Below are positions 9,979 through 18,009 of a stretch of 64,000 nucleotides of DNA, in pieces. A program made the position numbers and the translations under genes. The notes under the pieces were generated by a model. That model was not told where the DNA came from and searched no databases. It worked only from the letters and a program-made list of their open reading frames with translations. The stretch comes from Streptomyces coffeae. GTDB lineage: Bacteria; Actinomycetota; Actinomycetes; Streptomycetales; Streptomycetaceae. The stretch lies in the NCBI RefSeq assembly GCF_016741875.1, contig NZ_JAERRF010000033.1:1-64000 (forward strand). The letters run 5' to 3'. Within the stretch, counting starts at the first letter, position 1. Each line of letters starts with the position of its first letter.

Positions 9979-10003
9979 GGTGAGCCTTCACGGAAGGCTC
10001 ACC
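9979..10003 (-). terminator. terminator hairpin over the protease stop codon
   Basis: A perfect 11-bp stem, GGTGAGCCTTC (9979-9989) and GAAGGCTCACC (9993-10003), with a 3-nt loop. It spans the last codons and stop of the serine protease gene. It has no U-run, which is normal for Streptomyces. Confidence 0.65.
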
Positions 10004-10923
10004 CCGTGGTTGTTGAGGGCCTCGACGACCGGCTGGAAGTACGTGACGCCGCCGAAGCGGCAGTCGCCGGTGCCGCCGGAGGTGAGGCCGATCGCCGTGT
10101 TGCCCGAGAAGAGCGGACCGCCGCTGTCGCCGGGCTCGGCGCACACATTGGTCCTGATCATCTGGTAGACGATGTCGCCGCCGCCGTAGTTGACCGTGTA
10201 GTTGAGCCCGGTGACGGTGCCGCTGTGCAGGCCCGTGGTGCTGCCGCTGCGCTGGACGAGCATGCCGACGCTGGCATTGGCCGCACCGGTGATGGTGCGG
10301 TAGGTGCCGTTGTACAGGTTCACGTTGCTGGGGTGCGGCAACAACGCGTTCGTGTAGGAGATGTAGCCGTAGTCGTTGACCGGGAAGCTTGAGTAGGCCG
10401 TCGGGCCGATGGGCAGACCAAGGCGGGTGCGCCAGGTCGGATAGCCCTCGGTGCAGTGCCCGGCGGTCAGGATGTAGTACGAGGTGCCGACATGCACGTT
10501 GAAGCCGGCCGAGCAGCGCCAGCCGGAGGAAGCGTAGATCGGATCTCCGCCGGAGAGCAGTCTGGTGAGCTTGCCCCGCGTGCGCTCGATGCGCAGTGCG
10601 CCGCCGTTCGGGCCGGCGGCCTTCTTGATCTTGGCGATTTCGGCGTCCGAGACGGTGCTGTCAGCCTGGACGACGACGGATTGGCCCTCCGTGTCGATGG
10701 TCCAGGCTGTGCCGCTGACGTCCGCCGCGAGGACTGCGTCGCTCGCCGCTTTGAGGTCTCCGGCGCTGAAGTGCCGACTCTGGTCGGCGTCGGCGGTTCC
10801 GGGGGCGGTCAGCGCGAGCGCGGCGGCCAGACCCGATATGAGGGCCAGCGCCCGAAGCCGTCCAGCCGCGCGGCTGGAGCGGCTGACCAAGCTGTTTCTC
10901 CGGGCGGTGTGCTTGATTCTCAC
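9988..10923 (-). CDS. secreted streptogrisin-type serine protease (S1)
   Basis: A 311-residue extracellular chymotrypsin-fold protease made as a preproenzyme. Residues 1-46 are a long Arg-rich signal peptide ending in TADA. A pro-region (to ~118) resembles the alpha-lytic protease/streptogrisin pro-domain that assists folding. The mature part begins near the segment DPIYASSGW. The catalytic triad is readable: His156 (LTAGHC), Asp184 (NDYGY) and Ser267 (PGDSGGP). Start: GTG 10923 has AGGAGG six nt upstream. The open frame runs on to 11514, but that part has no signal peptide and includes an unrelated zinc-finger relic. Substrate preference cannot be judged from sequence. Confidence 0.9.
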   Translation of the reverse strand: MRIKHTARRNSLVSRSSRAAGRLRALALISGLAAALALTAPGTADADQSRHFSAGDLKAASDAVLAADVSGTAWTIDTEGQSVVVQADSTVSDAEIAKIKKAAGPNGGALRIERTRGKLTRLLSGGDPIYASSGWRCSAGFNVHVGTSYYILTAGHCTEGYPTWRTRLGLPIGPTAYSSFPVNDYGYISYTNALLPHPSNVNLYNGTYRTITGAANASVGMLVQRSGSTTGLHSGTVTGLNYTVNYGGGDIVYQMIRTNVCAEPGDSGGPLFSGNTAIGLTSGGTGDCRFGGVTYFQPVVEALNNHGVSLP

Positions 10924-11277
10924 GACGATCCTCCTGGTGCGGGGGGTGAGAGGAGGCCCGCGTCGCAATTGGGTTTCCTGTTGCGCGCGGGTGAGGAGAG
11001 TTGAAGCCTTTGTCAGGAACGGTGATGCGAGTATTCGCCCGGTACAAGGGTGGTCACGGCGTATTGAAGGGTTGCGAGGAATTGCGTGGTTACGGTAGCC
11101 ACGCCCGCGCCCCATGAGGTGCGCTGCGGCGCCCACATGCGCGCCAGGCACGCCTGAAATGCTCCGCTGCTCATCGTTCGTCAAGTGGTGAGTGTGAGGG
11201 TGGGGCGTCGCGACGCCGCGTAGGCCAGGTAGTCGGTTCCAGCTCACCTCGGCCTGGCGCATCGCGGTCTGCGGGGT

Positions 11278-11376
11278 GAAGAGGCCGGTGTGGTAGGTGC
11301 CGGCGACTGCACCGGAGCGCGAGCGGCATGGCGAGCCGGGTTCGGCCCGGCAGCGCGGGCAGGGGTGGCACTCGAG
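11278..11376 (-). pseudogene. small zinc-finger relic of a mobile-element protein
   Basis: Read on the minus strand, about 33 residues give HPCPRCRAEPGSPCRSRSG followed by YHTGLF. This CPxC...C...H pattern is seen in short zinc fingers of Streptomyces plasmid and integrative-element proteins. No start, Shine-Dalgarno or full-length gene surrounds it. The rest of 10924-11574 holds nothing recognisable apart from the protease promoter region. Confidence 0.4.
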
Positions 11377-11574
11377 TCGTCCGCCTCGCTCGGGGAAGCC
11401 TCTTGAGGGAACGTCATGGCACCGGACGCTGTCACAAACAATTCTCAGAAGTACTCCGAACCCACCTTTGAGCGAGAACGAGTTCTGCGAACCGAACCGC
11501 CGGTTCGCGATCACCGGGCCGTCGTCTTTGATCTTGCTCGGGTAAGGGACCGTTTGTGAGAAGCGGAGTCTTCC

Positions 11575-12615
11575 TCAGTTGTTGAGCAGCCGCCATGTGG
11601 TGAGGGCGAGCCCGGCTCGTATCAAGCCAGTGGGCTCGGTGAGTTCGATGTTCAGGGTCTTACCGATCCGTTCGAGCCGGCGGGCAACGCTGCTGTGGTG
11701 CAGGTGGAGGAGGTCGGCGGCCCGGCGCAGGGAGCCGGTGACGCAGTAGGCGTCCAGCGTCTCCAGATCCAGATCTTGCGGGCTGTCGGCGATGCGGGCG
11801 ATCGCGGCCACGTCGGCGTTGTCGCACGCGCTGTCCTGGGGAACCTGCGCGAGCAGCGCCAACGCCCCGAGTTCGACGTAGGGGACAGTCGGGCGGTGTG
11901 GGGTGGTGAAGCGGAGAGCTGTCCGGGCTTGCCGCCAGGACAGCTCAGGACTTTCGGCGGCGCCGATGCCCGCGCGTACGCCTGCCGGAAACCGGGCCTC
12001 GTCCACGGTGGTCGCCAGGATGACGCCCACATCAACGAGCGGTGCCGCTTTGGCCGTGCGAGCCGGGCAGATCAGGGTGCAGAGCTGGTCGAGTGGAAGC
12101 TGCGAACGTACGGCGACGGCGCGGACCGGCAGGTCGGCAGCGAACCCCAAGAGCCGTAGCGCCCGGGTTCGGGCCGCCTCGTCGCTGTCGGAACTGATCG
12201 CGAGCTCGACGAGGGCGGGGTCGGCCATGGTGGTACGGGCCGGGCCGTACCGTTCTATGACCGCGGCGGCGGCGATGGCGAGCCGGTCCAGGAGTACTTC
12301 GTCGAGCGGACTGGGCGGGCCGGGGCGTTCCAGCCACACCGTGCCGATCTCCTCCTCGTCGAGTGTGATCGGCGCTGTGGTGGACGCGGGGTGCGGCGGA
12401 GGGGATACCTGCCTGCCGTCGGGCGAGGTGCGGATTTCTCGCCCCGTGCCATGGAGCCGAATCCCGACCACACAAGCGGACAGGCCCGCTGAGGCTCGGA
12501 CGAGTGCTGGGAGGTACACCCTTCTGCACATCAACGTGTCGTAGAACGCGATGACGCGGATCGCGCCTTGGGCGTGCGGGTCCAGGTGCGACAGCCGTTC
12601 GGCGAGGGCCTCCAT
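11575..12615 (-). CDS. PucR-type helix-turn-helix transcriptional regulator
   Basis: A 346-residue regulator with a C-terminal PucR-type helix-turn-helix. The key segment is near the C-terminus, reading LDAYCVTGSLRRAADLLHLH followed by HSSVARRLERIGKTL. The N-terminal part (~1-150) looks like a GAF-type sensing region. Start: ATG 12615 (MEALAERLSHLDPH) avoids overlap with the divergent esterase gene, although no strong Shine-Dalgarno is visible. The divergent arrangement, with about 90 nt between the genes, suggests that it controls the esterase gene and itself. The effector is unknown. Confidence 0.78.
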   Translation of the reverse strand: MEALAERLSHLDPHAQGAIRVIAFYDTLMCRRVYLPALVRASAGLSACVVGIRLHGTGREIRTSPDGRQVSPPPHPASTTAPITLDEEEIGTVWLERPGPPSPLDEVLLDRLAIAAAAVIERYGPARTTMADPALVELAISSDSDEAARTRALRLLGFAADLPVRAVAVRSQLPLDQLCTLICPARTAKAAPLVDVGVILATTVDEARFPAGVRAGIGAAESPELSWRQARTALRFTTPHRPTVPYVELGALALLAQVPQDSACDNADVAAIARIADSPQDLDLETLDAYCVTGSLRRAADLLHLHHSSVARRLERIGKTLNIELTEPTGLIRAGLALTTWRLLNN

Positions 12616-12707
12616 GGCGCAAGGATACGGCTGACCGAGTGCGCCATTCTGTGCACAACTTGATTCGCATACACGACACTTGGCGGATGAACCCATAGGG
12701 GTCGACG

Positions 12708-13619
12708 ATGAGGATGGTCGTTATGGATCCCGAACTCGAAGCGTTTGTCCCCCTGCTCGTGAAAGCCGACCTGACCGATCCGGTCACTGACCGCAAGAAC
12801 TACGCTGAGCGTGCCGCTGCGGCACCGGCGCCGAACACAACAGGCATGGAGATCGAAGACCGTACCGTGCCCGCCGATCCGGACGTGCCGGTGCGGATCT
12901 ACCGTCCGAACGGGGCGTGGGGCACCATCGTCTGGCTGCACGGCGGAGGCTGGGTGATGGGGGATCTGAACTCTGATCACCACTTTGCCGCCCGGATCGC
13001 GGCTGGCGCCGACACGGTGGTGATCTCGGTGGATTACCGCCGATCTCCCGAGCATCGGTTCCCGGCCGCCCTGGACGACACCTACGCCGTACTGACCTGG
13101 GCAGCCGAACACGCGGCTGAGCTGGGCATCGACTCGAACCAGATTGCCGTCGGGGGGCACAGTGCCGGCGCTGGGCTCGCAGCCGCGGTGGCGTTGCGGG
13201 CGCGTGATCAGCAGGGGCCTGCAATCCGCTTCCAGCTGCTCAATCAGCCGTTGCTCGATGACCGTCAGGAGACCTGGTCACAGCGGAACTTCACCGATAC
13301 GCCCTTGCATGATCGCGACACACTCACGGCAGTGTGGCGGCACTACCTGGGCTCCCAACCCGCCACACCGTACGCCGCCCCGGCCCGGGCCGACGACCTG
13401 TCCGGCCTCCCCCCTGCCTACGTGGCCACCGCGGATTCCGACCCGCTCCGCGACGAAGGCATCACCTATGCACTGCGTCTGCTGCAGGCGGGCGTCCCGG
13501 TCGAGCTGCACCAGTGGCCCGGCACCTTCCACGGCTCGCTGGCGGTCCTGTCCGCCGACGTGTCGCAGCGGCAGTTCGCCGAACTCTGCGCAGCCCTGCG
13601 CCGCGCCCTGGCCCCGTAG
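12708..13619 (+). CDS. alpha/beta hydrolase, hormone-sensitive lipase family
   Basis: A 303-residue carboxylesterase-like enzyme. The oxyanion-hole motif HGGG lies in VWLHGGGWVMGD. The nucleophile elbow is VGGHSAGAG, the acid lies in YVATADSDPLRDE, and the catalytic His is in WPGTFHGS. The order and spacing fit the HSL family that hydrolyses small esters. There is no signal peptide, so it is cytoplasmic. ATG 12708 has AGGGG six nt upstream; an ATG at 12723 is an alternative. It is followed after 79 nt by a cupin gene in the same direction, and the divergent PucR-type gene probably regulates it. Confidence 0.85.
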   Translation: MRMVVMDPELEAFVPLLVKADLTDPVTDRKNYAERAAAAPAPNTTGMEIEDRTVPADPDVPVRIYRPNGAWGTIVWLHGGGWVMGDLNSDHHFAARIAAGADTVVISVDYRRSPEHRFPAALDDTYAVLTWAAEHAAELGIDSNQIAVGGHSAGAGLAAAVALRARDQQGPAIRFQLLNQPLLDDRQETWSQRNFTDTPLHDRDTLTAVWRHYLGSQPATPYAAPARADDLSGLPPAYVATADSDPLRDEGITYALRLLQAGVPVELHQWPGTFHGSLAVLSADVSQRQFAELCAALRRALAP

Positions 13620-13698
13620 GCGGCCGAGGCCAACCAGGCTGGCCCCCAAGCCCTACGCCCCACCAGATGATCGATGACCACAGAATGGATGTGTCGGC

Positions 13699-14088
13699 AT
13701 GACCGTTACCCCGATCGATCTCTTCTCCTCCTTCATCCACCTTGACCAAAGCGGCCAGGTGCGCGCCGAGCAGCCCGTGTTCGACCCCGAGCGGGACGGC
13801 TGGCAGTTGATGACCTTCCACGTGGAGACCGACGCGGACGTCCACGCTGACCACTGGGAAGTCCACTCCGCCGCGGATGAAGTCGTGTCCTGCCTCAGCG
13901 GCGGGATACGTGTCTACTTCCGCCCGGAACAGCCGGATGAGAAGGAGGAGGAGATCAAGCTGGCAGCGGGAACGGCGGCCATCGTCCCGCGCGGGCGATG
14001 GCACCGCATCGCACTGGACGGCCCCAGCGACATCATGTCCGTCACCCTTCCACGCGGCAGTCGCCTGGAGAAGCGGAGCGAAGCCTAG
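13699..14088 (+). CDS. small cupin-domain protein
   Basis: A 129-residue single-domain cupin. The first cupin motif is visible as VHADHWEVHSAADEVVSCLS and the second as PRGRWHRIAL, giving His and Glu candidates for metal binding. The length is typical of stand-alone cupins, which may be isomerases, dioxygenases or sensors. The family alone does not give a reaction. It probably forms a two-gene unit with the upstream esterase. Confidence 0.75.
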   Translation: MTVTPIDLFSSFIHLDQSGQVRAEQPVFDPERDGWQLMTFHVETDADVHADHWEVHSAADEVVSCLSGGIRVYFRPEQPDEKEEEIKLAAGTAAIVPRGRWHRIALDGPSDIMSVTLPRGSRLEKRSEA

Positions 14089-14406
14089 CCGGGCCCGTCA
14101 CATACGGTCCTCATCCACGGCGACGCCCGACAAAGGCCGCCGCCCACGTCCGCGCCTTCCCGTGGCTCGTCCGTGCCGCAGGGCGCGAGCGCGACCAGGC
14201 ATCACACAGCTCTGCACACGGTGACCGGTAGCACTCGGGCCGCGGGGCCCGCCCCCAGACCGCCCAGGACTGAATGGACCGGCGTCTACCCGTCTTCGCC
14301 ACCGTCGTCATCGTCGTCCAGCTCGCCCGCGCCCTCCGCGGCATCCCCGTCGCGCACCGGGACGGCGTCGACGTCCACTTGCACAGCGCCGTCAGCATCG
14401 AGCTGG

Positions 14407-14577
14407 CCCGTCCGCGGCGACCGTGGAGCCGTCCCCCCATGCCTGGGAGATGTCCAGGCGGGCGTGCGCGTTGACCAGGTCGGCGATCGCCTCGTTCAAA
14501 GTCGGGATGGAGAAGTGCCGGTTCGCGGCCAGCGACAGCTCGTGCCCGCTCGCCCCGGGGATGTGCCGGGCGGCCTC
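14407..14577 (-). pseudogene. Tn3-family transposase fragment
   Basis: The minus strand reads ARHIPGASGHELSLAANRHF, then IPTLNEAIADLVNAHARLD, then AWGDGSTVAADG. This is the region leading to the first catalytic Asp of Tn3-family TnpA. Both sides are cut off, and it abuts an IS256 fragment. Confidence 0.65.
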
Positions 14578-14713
14578 GTGAAGTGCATCTACATGGCACT
14601 GATGAGCCTCGACCCGACCAGCAAGGGCCGCAAGCGGTGGACCATGCGCTGGAAGGCACCCCTCAACGCGTTCCATCGCGTTCGAGGGCCGGCTCACCCG
14701 GGCCAACAACTGA
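14578..14713 (+). pseudogene. IS256-family transposase C-terminal fragment
   Basis: The plus strand reads MALMSLDPTSKGRKRWTMRW and then KAPLNAF, the characteristic C-terminus of IS256-family transposases. One frameshift is needed to continue into IAFEGRLTRANN and a stop at 14711-14713. Confidence 0.65.
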
Positions 14714-14774
14714 ACCTCAACAACCAAGATCAGCCGTTAAATTGACACACCCACCAGCCGCTGCCGACTTCGGT

Positions 14775-15818
14775 TCAGGTCCCAGCCAGCGTCGGACCGT
14801 TGGTGTTCAGCAGAGTGAGGCCAAGGTGAGTCAGCGTATGAAGGGCAGTCTTCCCTTCCCGGGTGACAACGGTCAGCCCGGCGCTGCGCAGGGTGGTGGC
14901 GTGCTCGCTGGCGCTGGCCATTGGTATGCCCGCCCGCTGCGCAAGCTGGGTGGTGGTGCACGCGGGATGATCGGCTATCACGCACAGCACGACCGCCCTG
15001 GTACGCCCGAGGAGCGCGACCAGGGCCGGCGGCACCGGAGCGTCTGCCTGACGGACGCCGGCGGGGGGAGCCCAGAGGGCGGCCGCATCGACTGGGTTGT
15101 GCAGAGCCGGGTACACCATGACCACCGTGTCGGCCTCAGGGCTGGCAAACAACTGGGGTACCGGCCCGCAGAACACTGATGGAGCCAGTACGAGCGTGCG
15201 GCCCGCCAGGTGGAAGTCAGCTCCCGGATGGAGCAGCGGGTGATAGCCCGAGATCTCCAGCACGGGGGCCCTCCACACGACCAATGGGCGCAGGCTGTCC
15301 AGCAGCGCCTCCACCCCACCGTGCACCATGACCCGCCCGCGCCGCGCCACTTCCCCGTCCAGGTGCCGGTGGATGCGCACCCAGTACGGGGCGACGGCCA
15401 CCCGGTGGCAGTGCTGTAGCGCGGTGGCCAGTCGCCGCACCGCCTGCCGGTCAGCACCCATCGCCCCGGTCAGCCACGGTGCCCGCCGCCTAGCCGTGAG
15501 CGGAAGCACCGCGAACTCCGCGCGCAGGCGCCAATCCGGCACACTGCACAGCCGTTCCAGCCCCTCGTCGATACAGTCTGCCGTGCCTACCAGAGTGAAC
15601 AGATCCACCAGCCCCCCGGCAGGCGGGCTGAGGAACCGCGCGGTGTCCGGTCCGTCGCCGGTAATCAGCGGACCGGTGCGTGCGCGCCAGCCGCCGAACA
15701 GCGCCTTGGCGTCGCGCCGTTGCATGTTCCACAAACTGATCTCTGTCTCTGCGAGCGGGCCCAGCACAGTGATCCGCACCCGTGCCAGGTCCGCGGCAGT
15801 GAAGTGAACCCGCAACAC
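14775..15818 (-). CDS. winged-helix (ArsR-like) regulator, divergent to peptide operon
   Basis: A 347-residue regulator of the DUF5937/ArsR-like type common in Streptomyces. It starts with the typical VLRVHFTAADLARVRI. The C-terminal ~90 residues are the winged helix (TTTQLAQRAGIPMASASEHA then TTLRSAGLTVVTREGK, followed by HTLTHLGLTLL). Start: GTG 15818 has AGGGGG six nt upstream; the ATG at 15833 lies within that site. It is divergent from the cysteine-rich peptide operon, with a 269-nt shared upstream region, so it is the obvious candidate regulator. No metal-binding Cys motif is evident. The signal is unknown. Confidence 0.75.
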   Translation of the reverse strand: MLRVHFTAADLARVRITVLGPLAETEISLWNMQRRDAKALFGGWRARTGPLITGDGPDTARFLSPPAGGLVDLFTLVGTADCIDEGLERLCSVPDWRLRAEFAVLPLTARRRAPWLTGAMGADRQAVRRLATALQHCHRVAVAPYWVRIHRHLDGEVARRGRVMVHGGVEALLDSLRPLVVWRAPVLEISGYHPLLHPGADFHLAGRTLVLAPSVFCGPVPQLFASPEADTVVMVYPALHNPVDAAALWAPPAGVRQADAPVPPALVALLGRTRAVVLCVIADHPACTTTQLAQRAGIPMASASEHATTLRSAGLTVVTREGKTALHTLTHLGLTLLNTNGPTLAGT

Positions 15819-16087
15819 AAGCTTCCCCCTCATCTGCGCCTGAGAGCGATCCTCCCTATCGGTTTCGTTTCGGGACAGACCGAATCCAGTTGTTCGTTGT
15901 CGGCCAGGGCGCGCATCGTTTCCCTGAGCAGGGCGCACATGGCACCCGGGCCGCTCGACCGGGAGGACTTTCATACGCGCCTTGCGACCTCTGTCCACGC
16001 GCCGGAGAGCATGGCCCTGCCCGACAGCCTGGTGGAGGCCTTCGGCGCCACGTGGGAAGCCCGTCGTCCGAGAAGGAAGGAACTGGC
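15819..16087. promoter_or_regulatory. divergent promoter region, regulator / Cys-rich peptide
   Basis: This holds the control region between the regulator and the peptide precursor. A short inverted repeat, TCGGT (15859-15863) and ACCGA (15879-15883), is a weak operator candidate. From ATG 15939 an open frame with good codon bias for about 40 codons (containing LPDSLVEAFGATWEA) runs towards the precursor and then overlaps it out of frame. It may be a gene relic or a leader ORF. Confidence 0.4.
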
Positions 16088-16303
16088 ATGCGTACCCGAC
16101 TCCAGACCCTCTGCGACCGCCTACTGGAGAGCGTCGCCCCCAAGGCGACCGCCTCGGCCGTCAGCTGCTGGCAGTTCGACTACTGCTCGCGCAACGCCTG
16201 CGGCACCAACCGGCACCGCCGCTACGAAGTGGACCCCTGCAACGACAGGTTCCGCTCCTGCTGCCCCGGCAGCTGTAGCTACTCCGGCCGCCCCTGCAGC
16301 TGA
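16088..16303 (+). CDS. cysteine-rich peptide precursor (71 aa)
   Basis: A 71-residue precursor peptide of no family I recognise. Residues 1-24 form a basic, amphipathic leader without a hydrophobic core, ending in Ala-Ser-Ala (22-24), a fitting S26 signal-peptidase site. The remaining 47 residues contain eight cysteines (27, 33, 38, 51, 58, 59, 63, 70), enough for four disulfides, with a Cys-Cys pair at 58-59. They are rich in Arg, Ser, Asn and aromatic residues. A ninth Cys is in the leader at position 9. Start: ATG 16088 is preceded by AGGAAGGAAC. It is the first gene of an operon encoding disulfide, peptidase and export functions. The likely product is a secreted disulfide-rich peptide such as a bacteriocin or signal. 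Confidence 0.72.
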   Translation: MRTRLQTLCDRLLESVAPKATASAVSCWQFDYCSRNACGTNRHRRYEVDPCNDRFRSCCPGSCSYSGRPCS

Positions 16304-16327
16304 CCACTTGCGGGGGATGCTACGACC

Positions 16328-16375
16328 GCATCCGGCGCCGGCGCGGGGTGACCGACCCCGCCCGCGCCCGGATGC
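16328..16375 (+). terminator. long GC-rich hairpin after the precursor gene
   Basis: GCATCCGG at 16328-16335 pairs with CCGGATGC at 16368-16375. The intervening arms (GCGCGGGGT against ACCCCGCCCGCGC) extend the stem with a small bulge, and the loop is about five nt. Placed 25 nt after the precursor stop and before the MauE gene, it probably acts as a partial terminator or RNA stabiliser. That would let the peptide be expressed above its machinery. Confidence 0.6.
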
Positions 16376-16418
16376 GGCACGCACCGCCCTCTGAGACTCG
16401 GAGAGGGTTTCTCGATTG

Positions 16419-16967
16419 ATGGTCCACATGATCGACGCCGGGCGGGTCCTGCTGGGACTTGTCTTTCTCTGCTCCCTCGCCGGGAAACTGCGGGGAGCGG
16501 TCGCCTTCCTGGAATTCCGCGCGGCAGTGGGGCAGCTTGCCCCGGCGCTGCGCCGCGTACGCAAGCCCGTCGCCGTCCTGGTGGTCGTGGCCGAGGCGCT
16601 CGCCGTCACGACCCTCGCCGTGCCGACGACGGCGGCCTTCGGCTTTGCCTTGAGCGCTTCCCTGCTGACGGTGTTCACCGTCGGCCTGGTCGGCGTGCTG
16701 CGGCGTGGCGCGACCACCCCCTGCCAGTGTTTCGGGCGGAGCGCCCCGGTGGCGCCCCGTCATGTCGTACGCAACATCGTGCTCGGCCTGGTCTCCCTGG
16801 GCGGCCTCGGCGCACACCTGGCCGACTCCGGCGCGGCAGCGGGCCGAGTATCCGCCGGGCTGCTGCTCGACGTGGGCGTGGCGGCGCTGCTCGCCCTGCT
16901 CACGGTCATGCTGGACGACTGGGCGGAGCTGTTCGCGCCGCGTCCAGCGGCGGGGGAGATCCGTTGA
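16419..16967 (+). CDS. MauE/DoxX-like membrane protein
   Basis: A 182-residue integral membrane protein with about four hydrophobic segments. It carries the C-x-C-F-G motif (TTPCQCFGRSAP) conserved in MauE-type members of the DoxX superfamily. In methylotrophs MauE works with the thioredoxin-like MauD to form the many disulfides of the methylamine dehydrogenase light chain. Here it neighbours a TlpA-like thioredoxin and an eight-Cys peptide, so a parallel oxidative-folding role is inferred. ATG 16419 follows GAGAGGG by 11 nt; a TTG three nt earlier is an alternative. It overlaps the next gene (TTGA). Confidence 0.78.
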   Translation: MVHMIDAGRVLLGLVFLCSLAGKLRGAVAFLEFRAAVGQLAPALRRVRKPVAVLVVVAEALAVTTLAVPTTAAFGFALSASLLTVFTVGLVGVLRRGATTPCQCFGRSAPVAPRHVVRNIVLGLVSLGGLGAHLADSGAAAGRVSAGLLLDVGVAALLALLTVMLDDWAELFAPRPAAGEIR

Positions 16968-17425
16968 GCCGGGCGACCACCACCCTTGCCGCCAGCATCG
17001 CGATCGCCGCCACCGCGATCGCCGCCGTCGCGCTGCGCCGCCGCTACGTCGTCGTGACCGTGATCGGCGCGAGTATGAGCCCCACACTCGTCGAAGGGGA
17101 CCGGGTACTGGTCCGGCGCGTCCCGCTGAAGGCGATCACCACCGGACGGCTGGTGGTCACCGAACCACCGCACGAGCGCCGTTGGGACGCCGTACGGGCG
17201 CACGGATTGCTGATCAAACGCGCGGCGGCGGTGCCGGGGGACCCGCTGCCGCGCGAAGGCGCACCAGCCCTCCTCGATCTGCCGGAAGAGCGGGTCCCGG
17301 AGGGCCGAATCGTCCTCCTCGGCGACAATCCGGCCGCCAGCCTGGACTCCCGCTACTGCGGCTATTTCCGGGCCGAGCAGATCGTGGGTGTCGTCGTCCG
17401 CCCCCTGCCCCTCTCGGCCAAGTGA
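16964..17425 (+). CDS. S26-family signal peptidase
   Basis: A 153-residue type I signal peptidase-like enzyme with one N-terminal membrane anchor (residues ~8-25) and the catalytic domain outside. The catalytic Ser37 lies in GASMSPT and Lys85 in LLIKRAAAVPGD. The conserved LLGDNPAASLDSR box is also present. The TTG start at 16964 overlaps the MauE stop and has GGGGGAGA six nt upstream. It is shorter than housekeeping LepB, as expected of dedicated peptidases. The Ala-Ser-Ala site of the precursor is its likely target (inference). Confidence 0.85.
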   Translation: MSRATTTLAASIAIAATAIAAVALRRRYVVVTVIGASMSPTLVEGDRVLVRRVPLKAITTGRLVVTEPPHERRWDAVRAHGLLIKRAAAVPGDPLPREGAPALLDLPEERVPEGRIVLLGDNPAASLDSRYCGYFRAEQIVGVVVRPLPLSAK

Positions 17426-17457
17426 CCGGGACAGCCACCAGGAAAGGATGCATCACC

Positions 17458-18006
17458 ATGGCCTATCTGACCACAGCAGTCGTGCTGCTGGGACTGCTCG
17501 GCCTGCTCAACCTGGCGCTGGTATACGGCGTGGTCCGCCGCCTGCGCACCGCGGGCCCGGCCCACTCGGGTGCCGGGCCCGGCACCGACAAGGTCCTGGG
17601 GCCGGGCGGCGCCGTCGCCCCGTTCACCGCACTCGACACCCAGGGCCGACCGCTGACCCTGGACGCTCTGTCCGAGGGGCTCATCGTCCTCTTCCTCGCC
17701 CCCTGGTGCGCCGCCTGCCAGGAGCTGCTGCCGCTGGTCGCCGAGCGCGCCGCCGCCTATGGGCCGGAGCGCCTGTTGGCCGTCGTGGAGGAAGACCCGA
17801 CGCAAGAGGGCGGCGGTGTCGCGGAGTACGTCGAGCGGCTCGTTCCGGTGGCCCGGGTGGCTGTGGTCCGCGACGGCGACGAGCTGGTCGAGGCGTTCCA
17901 GGTCACCGGCATGCCCGCGTATGTGGAGATGGGCGCGGGCGGCATCGTCGCGAGCACCGGCCGGACTCTGCCCCGCCGGACGGACACCGTCCAGGCCGGG
18001 CACTGA
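17458..18006 (+). CDS. TlpA/MauD-like membrane-anchored thioredoxin
   Basis: A 182-residue thioredoxin-fold protein with an N-terminal membrane anchor (residues ~4-26) that should face outside. The active site is W-C-A-A-C (Cys84, Cys87) in FLAPWCAACQELLPL. The cis-Pro loop reads TGMPAYVEM. Start ATG 17458 is preceded by AGGAAAGG. It is the natural partner of the MauE-type protein for forming or shuffling disulfides in the cysteine-rich peptide. The gene ends 3 nt before the ABC exporter start. Confidence 0.85.
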   Translation: MAYLTTAVVLLGLLGLLNLALVYGVVRRLRTAGPAHSGAGPGTDKVLGPGGAVAPFTALDTQGRPLTLDALSEGLIVLFLAPWCAACQELLPLVAERAAAYGPERLLAVVEEDPTQEGGGVAEYVERLVPVARVAVVRDGDELVEAFQVTGMPAYVEMGAGGIVASTGRTLPRRTDTVQAGH

Positions 18007-18009
18007 TCG

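Noticed and set aside
10924..11514. N-terminal extension of the serine protease to 11514
   Set aside because: The extension has no signal peptide and contains an unrelated zinc-finger relic; GTG 10923 has a near-perfect Shine-Dalgarno and starts a normal signal peptide.
16088..16303. Interpretation of the Cys-rich peptide as a methylamine dehydrogenase light chain
   Set aside because: It is far too short, lacks the second Trp and the long Cys-rich body of that subunit, and no heavy-chain or mauG gene is present; only the maturation logic is similar.
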